Shown here in pieces: positions 22,570 through 35,304 of a DNA stretch of 64,000 nt. Each line of letters opens with the position of its first letter. The stretch's first letter is position 1. Both the position numbers and the translations under genes were made by a program. Origin of the DNA: Gallionella sp. (lineage in GTDB: Bacteria; Pseudomonadota; Gammaproteobacteria; Burkholderiales; Gallionellaceae); assembly GCA_028699065.1 (NCBI GenBank), contig JAQVVH010000002.1:350175-414174 (forward strand). The letters run 5' to 3'. The notes beneath the pieces were generated by a model. That model saw nothing but the letters and a program-made list of their open reading frames with translations, made no database searches and was not told where the DNA came from.

Positions 22570-23852
22570 ACGTCGGCATCATCGGCGCGGGCTATGCCGG
22601 TATGGCAGCTGCCGTCGAACTGGCCGCTCGCGGCATTCCCGTCACCGTCTTTGAAAGCGCGCGCCAGCCGGGCGGACGGGCGCGCGGCGTCCTGCATCAG
22701 GACACCCAGCTCGACAATGGCCAGCACCTATTGCTGGGCTGCTATCACGACACCCTGCGGCTGATCGGACAGGTTGGCGGCAATATCGAGCGGGACTTTC
22801 TGCGTCTGCCGCTGCAACTCGACCTGCACAATCACCTCACTTTGCAGGCGCCCTGCTTGCCCGCGCCACTGCACCTGTTGATGGCTCTGTTGCGCGCGGA
22901 GGGGCTGTCATTCAACGAACGCCTGCGGGCCATGCGATTCATGCTGGCAATGCGTCTGCGACATTTTCGTATCGCACAGGACACCAGCGTCAGCGAGCTG
23001 CTTGCGCAATACGGGCAGCCGCCCGCGCTGATTGAAAAACTCTGGGAACCCCTGTGCATCGCGGCACTCAACACCCCGATCGCACAAGCCTCCGCGCAAG
23101 TCCTGCTCAACGTATTGCGCGATGCATTCAGCCGGCGGCGCGCCGATTCCGACATGCTGTTGCCGCGCATTGATTTCACTCAACTGTTTCCGAAACGCGC
23201 GGTTGACTTCATCGAACGACACCACGGCAGCATACATTTTTCCTGCCGCGTGGAATCCCTCCAGCCCGCGCCGGAGGGCATCGCGCTTCACACCAGCGAA
23301 AATGTGCACACATTCACCCACATCATCTGCGCCACCTCGCCCACCGCCGCCGCCAAACTGTTACGCCCGTTGCCCGAATTGGCCGGTGTGGTGGCAAAAA
23401 TTGACGCCCTGCAAACGCAACCAATCTACACCGTGTACCTGCAATATCCGGCGCAAACCGCCCTGCCGCACGCCATGATCGGCCTGCATCAGAGCACCAG
23501 CCAGTGGCTATTCGACAAGGGGAAAATCAGTGGGCAGCCGGGCCTGATCGCCAGCGTCATCAGCGCCGAAGGCGCCCATCAGCAACTCACCCACGACGAA
23601 CTTTGCATGAAGGTGATCGCCGAATTGCGCAAACAATTCGGCATTGTCGAATTGCCACACTGGTACCAGGTCATCGCTGAAAAACGCGCCACCTTCTGCT
23701 GCGCACCCAACCTCCACCGCCCCGGGCAATCAACACCCCTACCCGGCTTATTCCTCGCGGGGGATTACACCGCCGGCGATTACCCGGCCACACTGGAAGC
23801 TGCGGTACGCAGCGGCATCACCTGCGCACGCACGATCATGAGTAAAAGTTAA
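22554..23852 (+). CDS. hpnE: Hydroxysqualene dehydroxylase HpnE (FAD-dependent)
   Basis: GTG start; VGIIGAGYAGMAAAVELAARGIPVTVFESARQPGGRARG; C-terminal LFLAGDYTAGDYPATLEAAVRSG. Confidence 0.9.
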   Translation: MAQKLNVGIIGAGYAGMAAAVELAARGIPVTVFESARQPGGRARGVLHQDTQLDNGQHLLLGCYHDTLRLIGQVGGNIERDFLRLPLQLDLHNHLTLQAPCLPAPLHLLMALLRAEGLSFNERLRAMRFMLAMRLRHFRIAQDTSVSELLAQYGQPPALIEKLWEPLCIAALNTPIAQASAQVLLNVLRDAFSRRRADSDMLLPRIDFTQLFPKRAVDFIERHHGSIHFSCRVESLQPAPEGIALHTSENVHTFTHIICATSPTAAAKLLRPLPELAGVVAKIDALQTQPIYTVYLQYPAQTALPHAMIGLHQSTSQWLFDKGKISGQPGLIASVISAEGAHQQLTHDELCMKVIAELRKQFGIVELPHWYQVIAEKRATFCCAPNLHRPGQSTPLPGLFLAGDYTAGDYPATLEAAVRSGITCARTIMSKS

Positions 23853-23881
23853 ACCCGGTATGTAAATTGCCCCCAACCACT

Positions 23882-26800
23882 TCATACCGCTGAAATTTCA
23901 TCCGCAATCATCTCTGCCTGCTTCAGCACCGTCTCGGTCGCCAGCAACTGCATGTCAGGCGGATAGCCAAATTGGCGCAGAGTGCGTTTCACGATCACCT
24001 TTAGTTTGGCCTTCACGCTTTCCTTGATCGTCCAGTCGATAGAAGCGTTCTCTCGTACCCGCTGAGTCAACACCACAGCCAACTCACGTAGCTTGTCTTG
24101 CTGCATCAATTCTTTGGCGCTCGCGTTATTTGCCACCGCCGTATAGAACGCATACTCAAAATCGCTCAATCCCAAATGCGAAGCTTCGGCATCGGAGGCA
24201 ACAATCTCCTTGCTGATCTTGATGAGCTCATCCATCACCTCGGCGGCGGTCAGCACCTTGTTGTGGTATTTCTTGATGACGTTTTCCAGCATCTCCATCA
24301 AGCTCTTACTCTGTACAAGGTTCTTCTTGGCACGCACTCGCAACTCGTCATTGAGCAGTTTCTTCAGCACTTCAAGCGCTACGTTCTTGTGCTTGAAGTC
24401 TTTCAACTCGGCGAGGAACTCATCGGACAGAACTGAAATATCAGGCTTCTTAATGCCCGCTGCATCGAATACATCAATCACCTTTTCAGACACCAGCGCC
24501 TGATCGATAACTTGTCGAATAGTGGTTTCAAGTTCTTCGTTGCTTAAGCCATTTCCCGTGCCGTCAAACTTTGCCAGTCGTGCCTTCACCGCTTGGAAGA
24601 AACCAACCTCATCCTTGGCGTCCATCGCCTGATCGTGCGGAATGGCAATGGCGAATGCCTGCGATAGCGCCGTCACTTCGTTAATGTAACGCTTGCGTCC
24701 GTCATCCAGCCCGAGGATGTGTTCTTCCGCTTCCAGTATCAGCGACAGCTTGCGTGAAGTCTCCGCCGCGAAATAATCCTCATAGGCAAAACCGCTGTAC
24801 ATCGCCGAAACCACTTCCAGCTTTTCCAGCATCAGGCTCACCGCCTGCTCCTGCGCCAGCGTCGGGTCACCCTTGCCACCCGCATCGGAATAGAACGACA
24901 GCGCTTCTTTCAGATCGGCGGCAATGCCCAAGTAGTCCACCACCAAGCCGCCGGGCTTGTCCTTGTGCACACGGTTCACTCGCGCAATCGCCTGCATCAG
25001 GTTGTGGCCCTTCATCGGTTTGTCGATGTAGAGCGTGTGCATGCTGGGCGCATCAAAACCGGTCAGCCACATGTCGCGCACAATCACCAACTTGAGCGGA
25101 TCGTCGTCATTCTTCATGCGCTCTGCCAGTGTGCGGCGCTGATCTTTGGTGGTGTGGTGCTTGGCCAGCAACGGGCCATCACTGCTTGCCGCCGTCATCA
25201 CCACCTTGATCATGCCCTTGTTCAAATCGTCGTCGTGCCATTCCGGCTTCAGCCGCACGATCTCCGCATACAACTCTGCCGCAATGCGCCGCGACATGCT
25301 CACGACCATGCCCTTGCCAGCAAACACCTGCTGCCGCGCCTCGAAGTGCGCCACGATGTCTTTGGCAATATTCTTGATACGCTGCTCGCTGCCGATCAGC
25401 GCTTCCATCTTGGTCCACTTGGCCTTGGCTTTCTGCGTCTCGGTCAGTTCGTCCTGATCAAGCTCTTCGTCCAGCTCGGCGATTAGTTTCTTGCCTTCGT
25501 CGGAGAGGCCCACCTTCGCCAAGCGGCTCTCGTAATAGATGCGCACCGTCGCGCCGTCTTCCACCGCTTGCGCGATGTCGTAGATGTCCACGTAATTGCC
25601 GAACACCGCCGGGGTGTTTACGTCGGTCTTTTCAATCGGGGTGCCGGTAAAGCCCAGATAGGTCGCGTTCGGCAACGCATCGCGCAGATATTTGGCGAAG
25701 CCGTACACTACCTTTTTGCCGATCACCTCGCCGCTGGCATCCTTGTCGTCCACCGTCTTGGCGCTGAAGCCGTATTGCGTGCGGTGTGCCTCGTCGGCGA
25801 TCACCACAATATTTTTGCGGGCGGACAACTGCTCGTACACATTGCCCTCTTCCGGCTGGAATTTCTGGATGGTGGAAAAGATCACTCCGCCAGAACCGAC
25901 TTTGAGCAATTCCTTCAACTGCTCGCGACTCCCTGCCTGCACCGGTTCCTGCCGCAGCAACTGTTTGGAAGCTGCGAACGTGTCGAACAACTGGTCGTCC
26001 AGATCGTTGCGGTCTGTGATCACCAGTATCGTCGGGTTATCCAGCGCCAGCACGATCTTGCCGGTGTAGAACACCATCGACAACGACTTGCCCGAACCCT
26101 GCGTATGCCACACCACCCCGGCCTTCTTGTCGCCCTTGGGCTGTTGCGCCACACCGGGCAGGCCGTAGCTGGCCGGAGACTGCGCCGCTTTCAGCTCGGC
26201 CATGTCTGCCGCGCGCAGCGTGGAAGCCACCGCCGCGTTCACCGCGTAATACTGGTGATACGCTGCCAGCTTCTTCACCGTGCTGATCGTGATCACCCCG
26301 GTCTTGGGGTCTTCCTTCTTCGATTTCTCGAAGACGATGAAATGGCGCACCAAGTCGAGCAGCGTCGCCTTGTTCAGCATGCCGTTAATCAGCACCTCTA
26401 ACTGACTCACCAGATGCGAAGCCTCCGCCTTGCCGTCCGCACTCTTCCAGCTCATGAAACGCGAATAGCCCGCCGAGAGTGAACCCGCCTTGGCCTCCAG
26501 CCCGTCGGAGATCACCACAAATGCATTGGACGTAAACAGGCTGGGGATGGCCTGCTTGTAGGTTTCCAGTTGCTGATACGCCGCCTTGATGGTGGCGTTT
26601 TCATCGGCGGCGTTTTTCAGCTCGATCACCACCAGCGGCATGCCGTTCACAAACAGCACCAGGTCGGGCCGCTTGTTCTGGTGGTTCTCGATCACCGTGA
26701 ACTGGTTGGCGACGACGAACTCGTTGTTCTCTGGTTTGGCGAAGTCAATCAGCCACACCCGCTCGCCGCGCTCGCCGCCATCTTTGTGGACGGATACCGG

Positions 26801-27091
26801 CACGCCCTCGGTGAGCAAACGATGGAATGCCTCGTTGTTCGCCAGCAGTTCGGGCGAATGGATACGCTGCACCTCCTTTAAGCCTGCTTGCAGCAATGCA
26901 GGCGACAGCTTGGGGTTGATGCGCTTGAGTGCCGATTCCAGCCGCCCGGTCAGCAGCACCTCGTCGTAACGGCTGCGTTCTGGCCTGTCGCCATCCGGCG
27001 CGATGTCCGGCGCATGGATGTAGTCGTAGCCCAGGCGCCCCAACAACTTGATGGCGAAGTCTTCGATGGCGGATTCGGTGAGCTTACTCAT
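23882..27091 (-). CDS. hsdR: Type I restriction endonuclease R subunit HsdR
   Basis: PD-ExK nuclease RPDLVLFVNGMPLVVIELK; translocase VVWHTQGSGKSLSM and VVIADEAHRTQYG; catalytic motifs intact. Confidence 0.95.
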   Translation of the reverse strand: MSKLTESAIEDFAIKLLGRLGYDYIHAPDIAPDGDRPERSRYDEVLLTGRLESALKRINPKLSPALLQAGLKEVQRIHSPELLANNEAFHRLLTEGVPVSVHKDGGERGERVWLIDFAKPENNEFVVANQFTVIENHQNKRPDLVLFVNGMPLVVIELKNAADENATIKAAYQQLETYKQAIPSLFTSNAFVVISDGLEAKAGSLSAGYSRFMSWKSADGKAEASHLVSQLEVLINGMLNKATLLDLVRHFIVFEKSKKEDPKTGVITISTVKKLAAYHQYYAVNAAVASTLRAADMAELKAAQSPASYGLPGVAQQPKGDKKAGVVWHTQGSGKSLSMVFYTGKIVLALDNPTILVITDRNDLDDQLFDTFAASKQLLRQEPVQAGSREQLKELLKVGSGGVIFSTIQKFQPEEGNVYEQLSARKNIVVIADEAHRTQYGFSAKTVDDKDASGEVIGKKVVYGFAKYLRDALPNATYLGFTGTPIEKTDVNTPAVFGNYVDIYDIAQAVEDGATVRIYYESRLAKVGLSDEGKKLIAELDEELDQDELTETQKAKAKWTKMEALIGSEQRIKNIAKDIVAHFEARQQVFAGKGMVVSMSRRIAAELYAEIVRLKPEWHDDDLNKGMIKVVMTAASSDGPLLAKHHTTKDQRRTLAERMKNDDDPLKLVIVRDMWLTGFDAPSMHTLYIDKPMKGHNLMQAIARVNRVHKDKPGGLVVDYLGIAADLKEALSFYSDAGGKGDPTLAQEQAVSLMLEKLEVVSAMYSGFAYEDYFAAETSRKLSLILEAEEHILGLDDGRKRYINEVTALSQAFAIAIPHDQAMDAKDEVGFFQAVKARLAKFDGTGNGLSNEELETTIRQVIDQALVSEKVIDVFDAAGIKKPDISVLSDEFLAELKDFKHKNVALEVLKKLLNDELRVRAKKNLVQSKSLMEMLENVIKKYHNKVLTAAEVMDELIKISKEIVASDAEASHLGLSDFEYAFYTAVANNASAKELMQQDKLRELAVVLTQRVRENASIDWTIKESVKAKLKVIVKRTLRQFGYPPDMQLLATETVLKQAEMIADEISAV

Positions 27092-28824
27092 TTAGCTAAC
27101 GATATTAGAAAATTCTTCTGCTCTTCAGAGAGCAGATTAGCAAGATCACCATCTTCGGATTGATCACAAAATTTTTGACATATCTGCAACTTTCGGCCCT
27201 GATCATCAATTACCAAACGGGGCAGATCAGGGTTATTTTGAGCAAGGCACTCTTCGCAGAAATTTAATATTTGCTTACCCTTGTGCGCAACCTTACTCCT
27301 TTGCTTAATCTGAGCTGCCGAAATTCCTTTGTACTTCGTTTTCTTTAGTATGGAATTGACCGCAGAAACAATTAAACTTGGCGGCAAAAAATCTTCAATT
27401 TCCCAATTTTCATCAGCATTTGCTACTGGCAAAGCCCCGTCATATCTAGGCATTGCCACTTTCGATACTTTGAGATGCTTATATGTCTTAACCTTCTTTG
27501 CTTGTTCACGCCCCTCAGGATCATTATCAAACATACAAATAAATTCAGGCTTGTATGAAAGGTCTTCTGCAAAGTTATCGTAGTATTGCAAGTACCCAGC
27601 AATTTTTGATGCACCGCCCGACCACACGATATTTGGTGTAGGTAAATTTAGGGCTGACATGAGAGTCGCGAGATACTTCTTATCCTCTTCGCCCTCAACA
27701 ATGATGTTGTAAGGCATAACCTCCCAGCCATCATTGTTACTTATGCCAAGATGGTTCTTTATGCATTGTGCCTTTTCGAAATCAGAAGTACATCTATAGG
27801 GTTTTGTATTGACCTCATAGAAAACTCTATCTGGTTTTCGACGGTAAGTTCTCTCTTCAATGGTTCCAACAAATATATGCGTGCTGTTCAGATTATTCAG
27901 ATTAATGAAATGCTGAGAGTGTGTAGTCAAAATCACCGGCTGATTCTGCTCCCCGACAATTTCATTAATGACTTGTGAAACCTTCTTTTGCAGACGGGGC
28001 TGGAGAAAAGCTTCAGGCTCATCTATTCCCCAGATAATTTTCTTTTTTGAGTTTTTTGCAATAAATTGCATCAAAGAAAGAAATACTGCTCGTTGAGCTC
28101 CGCTTCCTTTTGAAGCAATCCCATGTGTATTCCCATCAGACAAAGTAATTTGGGTCATCGTTTTAACAACATCCCTTAGCCTTTCAAACTCAGCAAACTG
28201 TATCCGAATATGCTTCCCTTTCAGAACACCATCAAAGTCCGTCAACTTATCAAAACAAATATTTATTTGCTTTTCAATGTCAGAAATCGCTTTCTGAGAT
28301 AGCGAGATAAATTCTCCGAGTTTGGCTAATGGTTCTGATTGCTTTGCTCTCTTGGTATCCAGAGGAAGCAGACCATCCCTCTCAAGTACCACTGAAATTA
28401 GTGATGGAAGGTCAATGTTGTGCGATTCAACGAATAGATAATGAAAATTGGCGAGCAACTCAATTGCTGCATCAACTTCAATAAGTTTGCCTCCCAAGTG
28501 GTATGTTATCGAGCCGTCATTTAGAAAAGTTACTTTCAAACTTGTCGATTTCTTGTCCTTCTTAAAGGTACCGATCAACTCTGTCTTTGCGCCTGCTCCT
28601 TGAGAACCATAGTAAATATGATGAGGAATATCCGCCTTCGGATCATAAACATCATCTCTAAATGGATGGTTAAAAAATACATTTAGCGCCCGTAAAAAAT
28701 TAGTTTTTCCGATATTGTTTTCGCCACAGATAGCCACTGGCAGGTTGTCATCTATGTCTATCTTTACATCCATCAACGAACGAAATCTTTTTACTTGGAA
28801 AGAAGAAAACTTGTACTCGCTCAT
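27088..28824 (-). CDS. OLD-family ATP-dependent nuclease (AAA/ABC ATPase plus TOPRIM domain)
   Basis: Walker A CGENNIGKTNFLRALN; Walker B KKIIWGIDEPEAFLQPRLQ; H-loop VILTTHSQHF; TOPRIM IIVEGEEDKKYL and CMFDNDPEGREQ. Overlaps hsdR start by 4 nt. Confidence 0.88.
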   Translation of the reverse strand: MSEYKFSSFQVKRFRSLMDVKIDIDDNLPVAICGENNIGKTNFLRALNVFFNHPFRDDVYDPKADIPHHIYYGSQGAGAKTELIGTFKKDKKSTSLKVTFLNDGSITYHLGGKLIEVDAAIELLANFHYLFVESHNIDLPSLISVVLERDGLLPLDTKRAKQSEPLAKLGEFISLSQKAISDIEKQINICFDKLTDFDGVLKGKHIRIQFAEFERLRDVVKTMTQITLSDGNTHGIASKGSGAQRAVFLSLMQFIAKNSKKKIIWGIDEPEAFLQPRLQKKVSQVINEIVGEQNQPVILTTHSQHFINLNNLNSTHIFVGTIEERTYRRKPDRVFYEVNTKPYRCTSDFEKAQCIKNHLGISNNDGWEVMPYNIIVEGEEDKKYLATLMSALNLPTPNIVWSGGASKIAGYLQYYDNFAEDLSYKPEFICMFDNDPEGREQAKKVKTYKHLKVSKVAMPRYDGALPVANADENWEIEDFLPPSLIVSAVNSILKKTKYKGISAAQIKQRSKVAHKGKQILNFCEECLAQNNPDLPRLVIDDQGRKLQICQKFCDQSEDGDLANLLSEEQKNFLISLAK

Positions 28825-28842
28825 AATGGATGCCTCAAAGTA

Positions 28843-30021
28843 TTAGTTAATCTCAACCCTTACCTCGCCGCTCATCAGCTTGGGCAGCAGGGTGTCGCGG
28901 AGCTTTTCGAGCGATTGTATCTGCTCATTGTTGGCCCACAGTTTTCTGATGTTTGGCATAACCAGCGCAGAATACTGCGCGGCCAAATCCATAGATGGCA
29001 AATTTGTTTTGATGTTGAGAATATCTTCCGGTCTTACCCTTTGATGACTTCCACTTGTACCCGACGCAGCCATCGTCAACTCATCCTTGGCATCGCCTGA
29101 GCGGAGAAAAAAATATATGTAGCCAAAAAGATTTGGGCTCTTTGGCGCGAACACCTGAAACTCGGTAGAGCAGATTGCATCACTTCCTGTTAGATCGCCG
29201 ATAGGCCATATTCGCGGAAACCTTGGATTCAACTTTGACACAAGGATTGTCCAAGGCTTGACTGCGTATTTATTGCTCAGTATTTCGCTACCAGCCTCCA
29301 TCGTCGGTCTCATTCCAGCATCAAAAGCAGGCAGGCTGTAGTGATGAAAAACCTTGTCTGGGGTTTTCGTAGGTACGACATTTCCCTTTAAATGCGTGGC
29401 GAAATCGCTAAGGCTGAACTCGTTCCAATCCTCCTGCGCCTCTTCAACGAACCATTGGCGGAACAAGGTTTCGGCCATGGCTTCGAGGGTTTTGTTCTGG
29501 CGGTGCAGCAGGTTGATTTTGTTGTCGAGGCTGCTGAGGACGGCAGCGATGGCTTTTTGTTCATTTAGCAAAACCGGTAAGCAGACCGTTAACTTCTCAA
29601 TATCTGAAGGCTTTAGGGACGGGTATGTGGATGTCGATGCTTCCGCAATAATATCCAGTTCTTCAACTATCAAATCAAACGACAAATAGTAATAAAGAAA
29701 CTTAGAGTCCAGCTTCTTTTCATCACAGGAAATAACAGCAAATCCGGTTGAGACAACTAAATTTTCAGGCGGATTTTGAATGTACCCATAGTGCCGTTGA
29801 ATTGGGCGAACAGTTGAATAGACAATGTCGCCATCCTTGACCAATCTCTTCGCTCTGCTTGGCGCACTGGAAATGGGTAGGGATTGAAGACCATCGATTT
29901 TTCCCCTCGTTATTGAGCCTGTATCCAAATATTTGATTTCCTGAAAAGGATAGGTGGCGTCGACAGTACCTTGATTTGTCTTTATAGCGCTAGCCAGCTC
30001 AATTTCCTGCCAAGCACTCAT
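28843..30021 (-). CDS. hsdS: Type I restriction-modification specificity subunit HsdS
   Basis: Two TRD halves with conserved helices [38 protein letters not shown] and C-terminal [19 protein letters not shown]. Confidence 0.95.
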   Translation of the reverse strand: MSAWQEIELASAIKTNQGTVDATYPFQEIKYLDTGSITRGKIDGLQSLPISSAPSRAKRLVKDGDIVYSTVRPIQRHYGYIQNPPENLVVSTGFAVISCDEKKLDSKFLYYYLSFDLIVEELDIIAEASTSTYPSLKPSDIEKLTVCLPVLLNEQKAIAAVLSSLDNKINLLHRQNKTLEAMAETLFRQWFVEEAQEDWNEFSLSDFATHLKGNVVPTKTPDKVFHHYSLPAFDAGMRPTMEAGSEILSNKYAVKPWTILVSKLNPRFPRIWPIGDLTGSDAICSTEFQVFAPKSPNLFGYIYFFLRSGDAKDELTMAASGTSGSHQRVRPEDILNIKTNLPSMDLAAQYSALVMPNIRKLWANNEQIQSLEKLRDTLLPKLMSGEVRVEIN

Positions 30022-31562
30022 ACCTTCACCTTCGCCAGATTCTCGGCAATGGCCTTGTTCAGCTTTGCCTCTTCCAGCAACTGCGCTTCGAATTCGGCCT
30101 TGAGTTGGGCGAAGCGCTCGGCAAAGTTAAAGTCGTCCTCTTCGTCCGGCAGGCCAACATAGCGGCCCGGCGTGAGCACGTAGTCCAGTTCTGCCACCCG
30201 CGAGAGCGGCACCGATGCACAGAAACCTTTCACGTCTTCATACGCTGCCTCGCCTGTGCGCCAGGCTTGGTACGTGGCAGTAATCTGCTGGATGTTCTCA
30301 TGCGAGAGTTCTTTGGTGCGGCGGTTGATGAGGTGGCCGAGGTTGCGTGCGTCGATGAACAGGATTTCGCCCTTGCGCCGGTGGCCATTGGTTCTCGCTC
30401 TATTCATGAACCACAGCGCCGCCGGTATCTGGGTATTGAGAAACAGCTTGGCGGGCAGGTTGACGATGCAGTCGATGAGGTTGCCATCGGCGATGAGCGC
30501 TTTGCGGATGTCGCCTTCGCCGCTGGTCTTGCTGGTGAGCGCGCCTTTAGCGAGCACCACGCCTGCTCTTCCATTGGGGGCGAGGTGGTAGATGAAGTGT
30601 TGCAGCCAAGCGAAGTTGGCATTGCCCGCTGGCGGCGCGCCGTATTTCCAGCGTCCATCGTTGCGCAGCAGTTCACCACTCCAGTCACTGACGTTGAACG
30701 GCGGGTTGGCGATGATGTAATCGGCCTTGAGGTCTTTGTGCGCATCGTTGAGGAAAGAGCCTTCGTTGTTCCACTTTACCTGCGAGGCGTCGATGCCGCG
30801 GATAGCGAGGTTCATCTTGGCTAGCCGCCAAGTTGTCTGGTTGCTTTCCTGACCGTAGATGGAGATGTCGTTGACCTTGCCCTGATGCTCGCTGACGAAT
30901 TTTTCCGATTGCACAAACATGCCGCCCGAGCCGCAGCAGGGGTCGAACACGCGGCCTTTGTAGGGCTCCAGCATGGCGACTAGCAATTCGACAATGCTGC
31001 GCGGCGTGTAGAACTGCCCGCCTTGCTTGCCTTCGGCCAGCGCAAATTCGCCGAGGAAGTATTCGAACACATGGCCCAGCACGTCGGCGCTGCGTGCCTT
31101 GGCATCGCCCAGCGCGATGTTGCCCACCAGATCGATCAAGCCGCCAAGGCTAGCGGGGTCGAGGTTTTGCCGCGCGAACACCTTGGGCAGCACGCCCTTG
31201 AGGATGGGGTTTTCTTTTTCGATGGCATCCATCGCCGCATCGACATGGCTGCCGATGTCGGGTAACTTGGCTTTCGCCAGCAAGAACGACCAGCGCGCCT
31301 CGGGCGGCACGAAGAAGATGTTCTCAGCTTTGTATTCGTCCTTGTCTTCGGGATCAGCTCCGGCCATTTCGCCTTCGCCTTTTTGCAGCGTGGTGTACAT
31401 CTCCTCGAATGAGTCGGAGATGTATTTCAGGAAGATCAGCCCGAGGACCACGTGTTTGTATTCTGCGGCGTCGATGTTCTTGCGCAGCTTATCGGCGGCC
31501 TTCCAGAGTTGTTTTTCTAGCGGTTCTTCTTTGACAATTTTTTCCTGAGACTTTTTAGCCAT
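30018..31562 (-). CDS. hsdM: Type I restriction-modification DNA methyltransferase HsdM
   Basis: [14 protein letters not shown] (motif I) and [12 protein letters not shown] (NPPF motif IV); start trimmed to [13 protein letters not shown]. Confidence 0.95.
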   Translation of the reverse strand: MAKKSQEKIVKEEPLEKQLWKAADKLRKNIDAAEYKHVVLGLIFLKYISDSFEEMYTTLQKGEGEMAGADPEDKDEYKAENIFFVPPEARWSFLLAKAKLPDIGSHVDAAMDAIEKENPILKGVLPKVFARQNLDPASLGGLIDLVGNIALGDAKARSADVLGHVFEYFLGEFALAEGKQGGQFYTPRSIVELLVAMLEPYKGRVFDPCCGSGGMFVQSEKFVSEHQGKVNDISIYGQESNQTTWRLAKMNLAIRGIDASQVKWNNEGSFLNDAHKDLKADYIIANPPFNVSDWSGELLRNDGRWKYGAPPAGNANFAWLQHFIYHLAPNGRAGVVLAKGALTSKTSGEGDIRKALIADGNLIDCIVNLPAKLFLNTQIPAALWFMNRARTNGHRRKGEILFIDARNLGHLINRRTKELSHENIQQITATYQAWRTGEAAYEDVKGFCASVPLSRVAELDYVLTPGRYVGLPDEEDDFNFAERFAQLKAEFEAQLLEEAKLNKAIAENLAKVKV

Positions 31563-31682
31563 AGTTTTTATGTATAAATCGGTTTTAGAGACGGGCACTT
31601 CAACATACCCCAAGCTCACCAGACGAGCTTTGCAGGAGCAGGATAATAAACCTTTGGAAGGTCAACAATCGAATTCCGGGAG

Positions 31683-31697
31683 TAGAAATTTTTTCTA
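31683..31697. repeat. Perfect inverted repeat TAGAAA-TTT-TTTCTA in the hsdM upstream region
   Basis: tagaaattttttcta read directly. Confidence 0.6.
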
Positions 31698-31723
31698 AAA
31701 CTAAAAGCCTATATATTTCAGTC

Positions 31724-31738
31724 TATGCATATTGCATA
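31724..31738. repeat. Perfect inverted repeat TATGCA-TAT-TGCATA in the hsdM/HPP divergent region
   Basis: tatgcatattgcata read directly. Confidence 0.6.
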
Positions 31739-31820
31739 TCACATACCCTGCTACAAGAAAGGTTGAGTCCTGCCCCGCCGCGTCTTAACATGCGTGCAAT
31801 CTTGCCAGAGGCCAAAAGCC

Positions 31821-32519
31821 ATGAACGATTTCTTCAGACGTTTCCGTCCCCAGGTCAGCCCCGTTTCGCTGGCTGAAAAAGTGCGCAGCGGCATCGCGGG
31901 CGGAGTGGCAATTCTGGTGCTGGGGCTGGTGTTGCATGCACTGCCGCAAGGCCCTTACCAGATCGTGATGCTGGGTTCGATCGCCGCGTCGGCGGTGCTT
32001 TTGTTTGCGGTTCCGCACAGTCCGCTCGCGCAACCCTGGAATCTGGTTGGCGGGCATCTGATTTCCTCTCTTCCCGGCTGGTGGTTTGGCGTGTGGATTC
32101 ACGATCCCGTGCTGGCAGGCGCTGCCGCCGTGGGCATGGCCATTTTCCTGATGTATTACATGCATTGCCTGCATCCGCCGGGGGCAGCTACCGCGTTGAC
32201 ACTGGTGCTGGCGAGTCAGCAGTTTCATCCGATGGGTGAACTGTGGGCGCTGTATATCGTTGCGGCCAATGCGCTGACTTTTCTGGTTCTCGGTCTGGTG
32301 ATCAATAATCTGCTGCCGGAACGGCGCTATCCGATGCAAGCTGCCGCAGCCGCTGCACCGCCAAAACCCGGGCCGTTTATTACGCTCGAACATGCCGATT
32401 TTGAATGGGCGCTTTCCCGGATGGATAGCACGATCGACGTAAGCGAACAGGATCTGACCGTCATTTATCAGCACGCGCTGCAACACGCGCAAACGCGAAC
32501 CGAGAAGCAAAAGAACTAG
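31821..32519 (+). CDS. HPP-family integral membrane protein
   Basis: TM-rich; HPP-domain features MLGSIAASAVLLFAVPHSPLAQPWNLVGGHLISSLPG and HPPGAATAL; start trimmed to ATG 31821. Confidence 0.85.
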   Translation: MNDFFRRFRPQVSPVSLAEKVRSGIAGGVAILVLGLVLHALPQGPYQIVMLGSIAASAVLLFAVPHSPLAQPWNLVGGHLISSLPGWWFGVWIHDPVLAGAAAVGMAIFLMYYMHCLHPPGAATALTLVLASQQFHPMGELWALYIVAANALTFLVLGLVINNLLPERRYPMQAAAAAAPPKPGPFITLEHADFEWALSRMDSTIDVSEQDLTVIYQHALQHAQTRTEKQKN

Positions 32520-32605
32520 ATTCACCCGCATTTTCAGGCACGAAAGGGCTCCGGCTTACCTTATAATCGCGGCTATCTTTTCACGGCCATCCCGGAGCTC
32601 GTCCC

Positions 32606-35296
<2,691 letters not shown>

Positions 35297-35304
35297 GGAA
35301 CATC

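Noticed and set aside
23856-23888. CGGTATG...CATACCG inverted repeat between hpnE and hsdR
   Set aside because: Only 7 bp with a 19-nt loop and no T tract; not convincing as a convergent terminator or island boundary repeat
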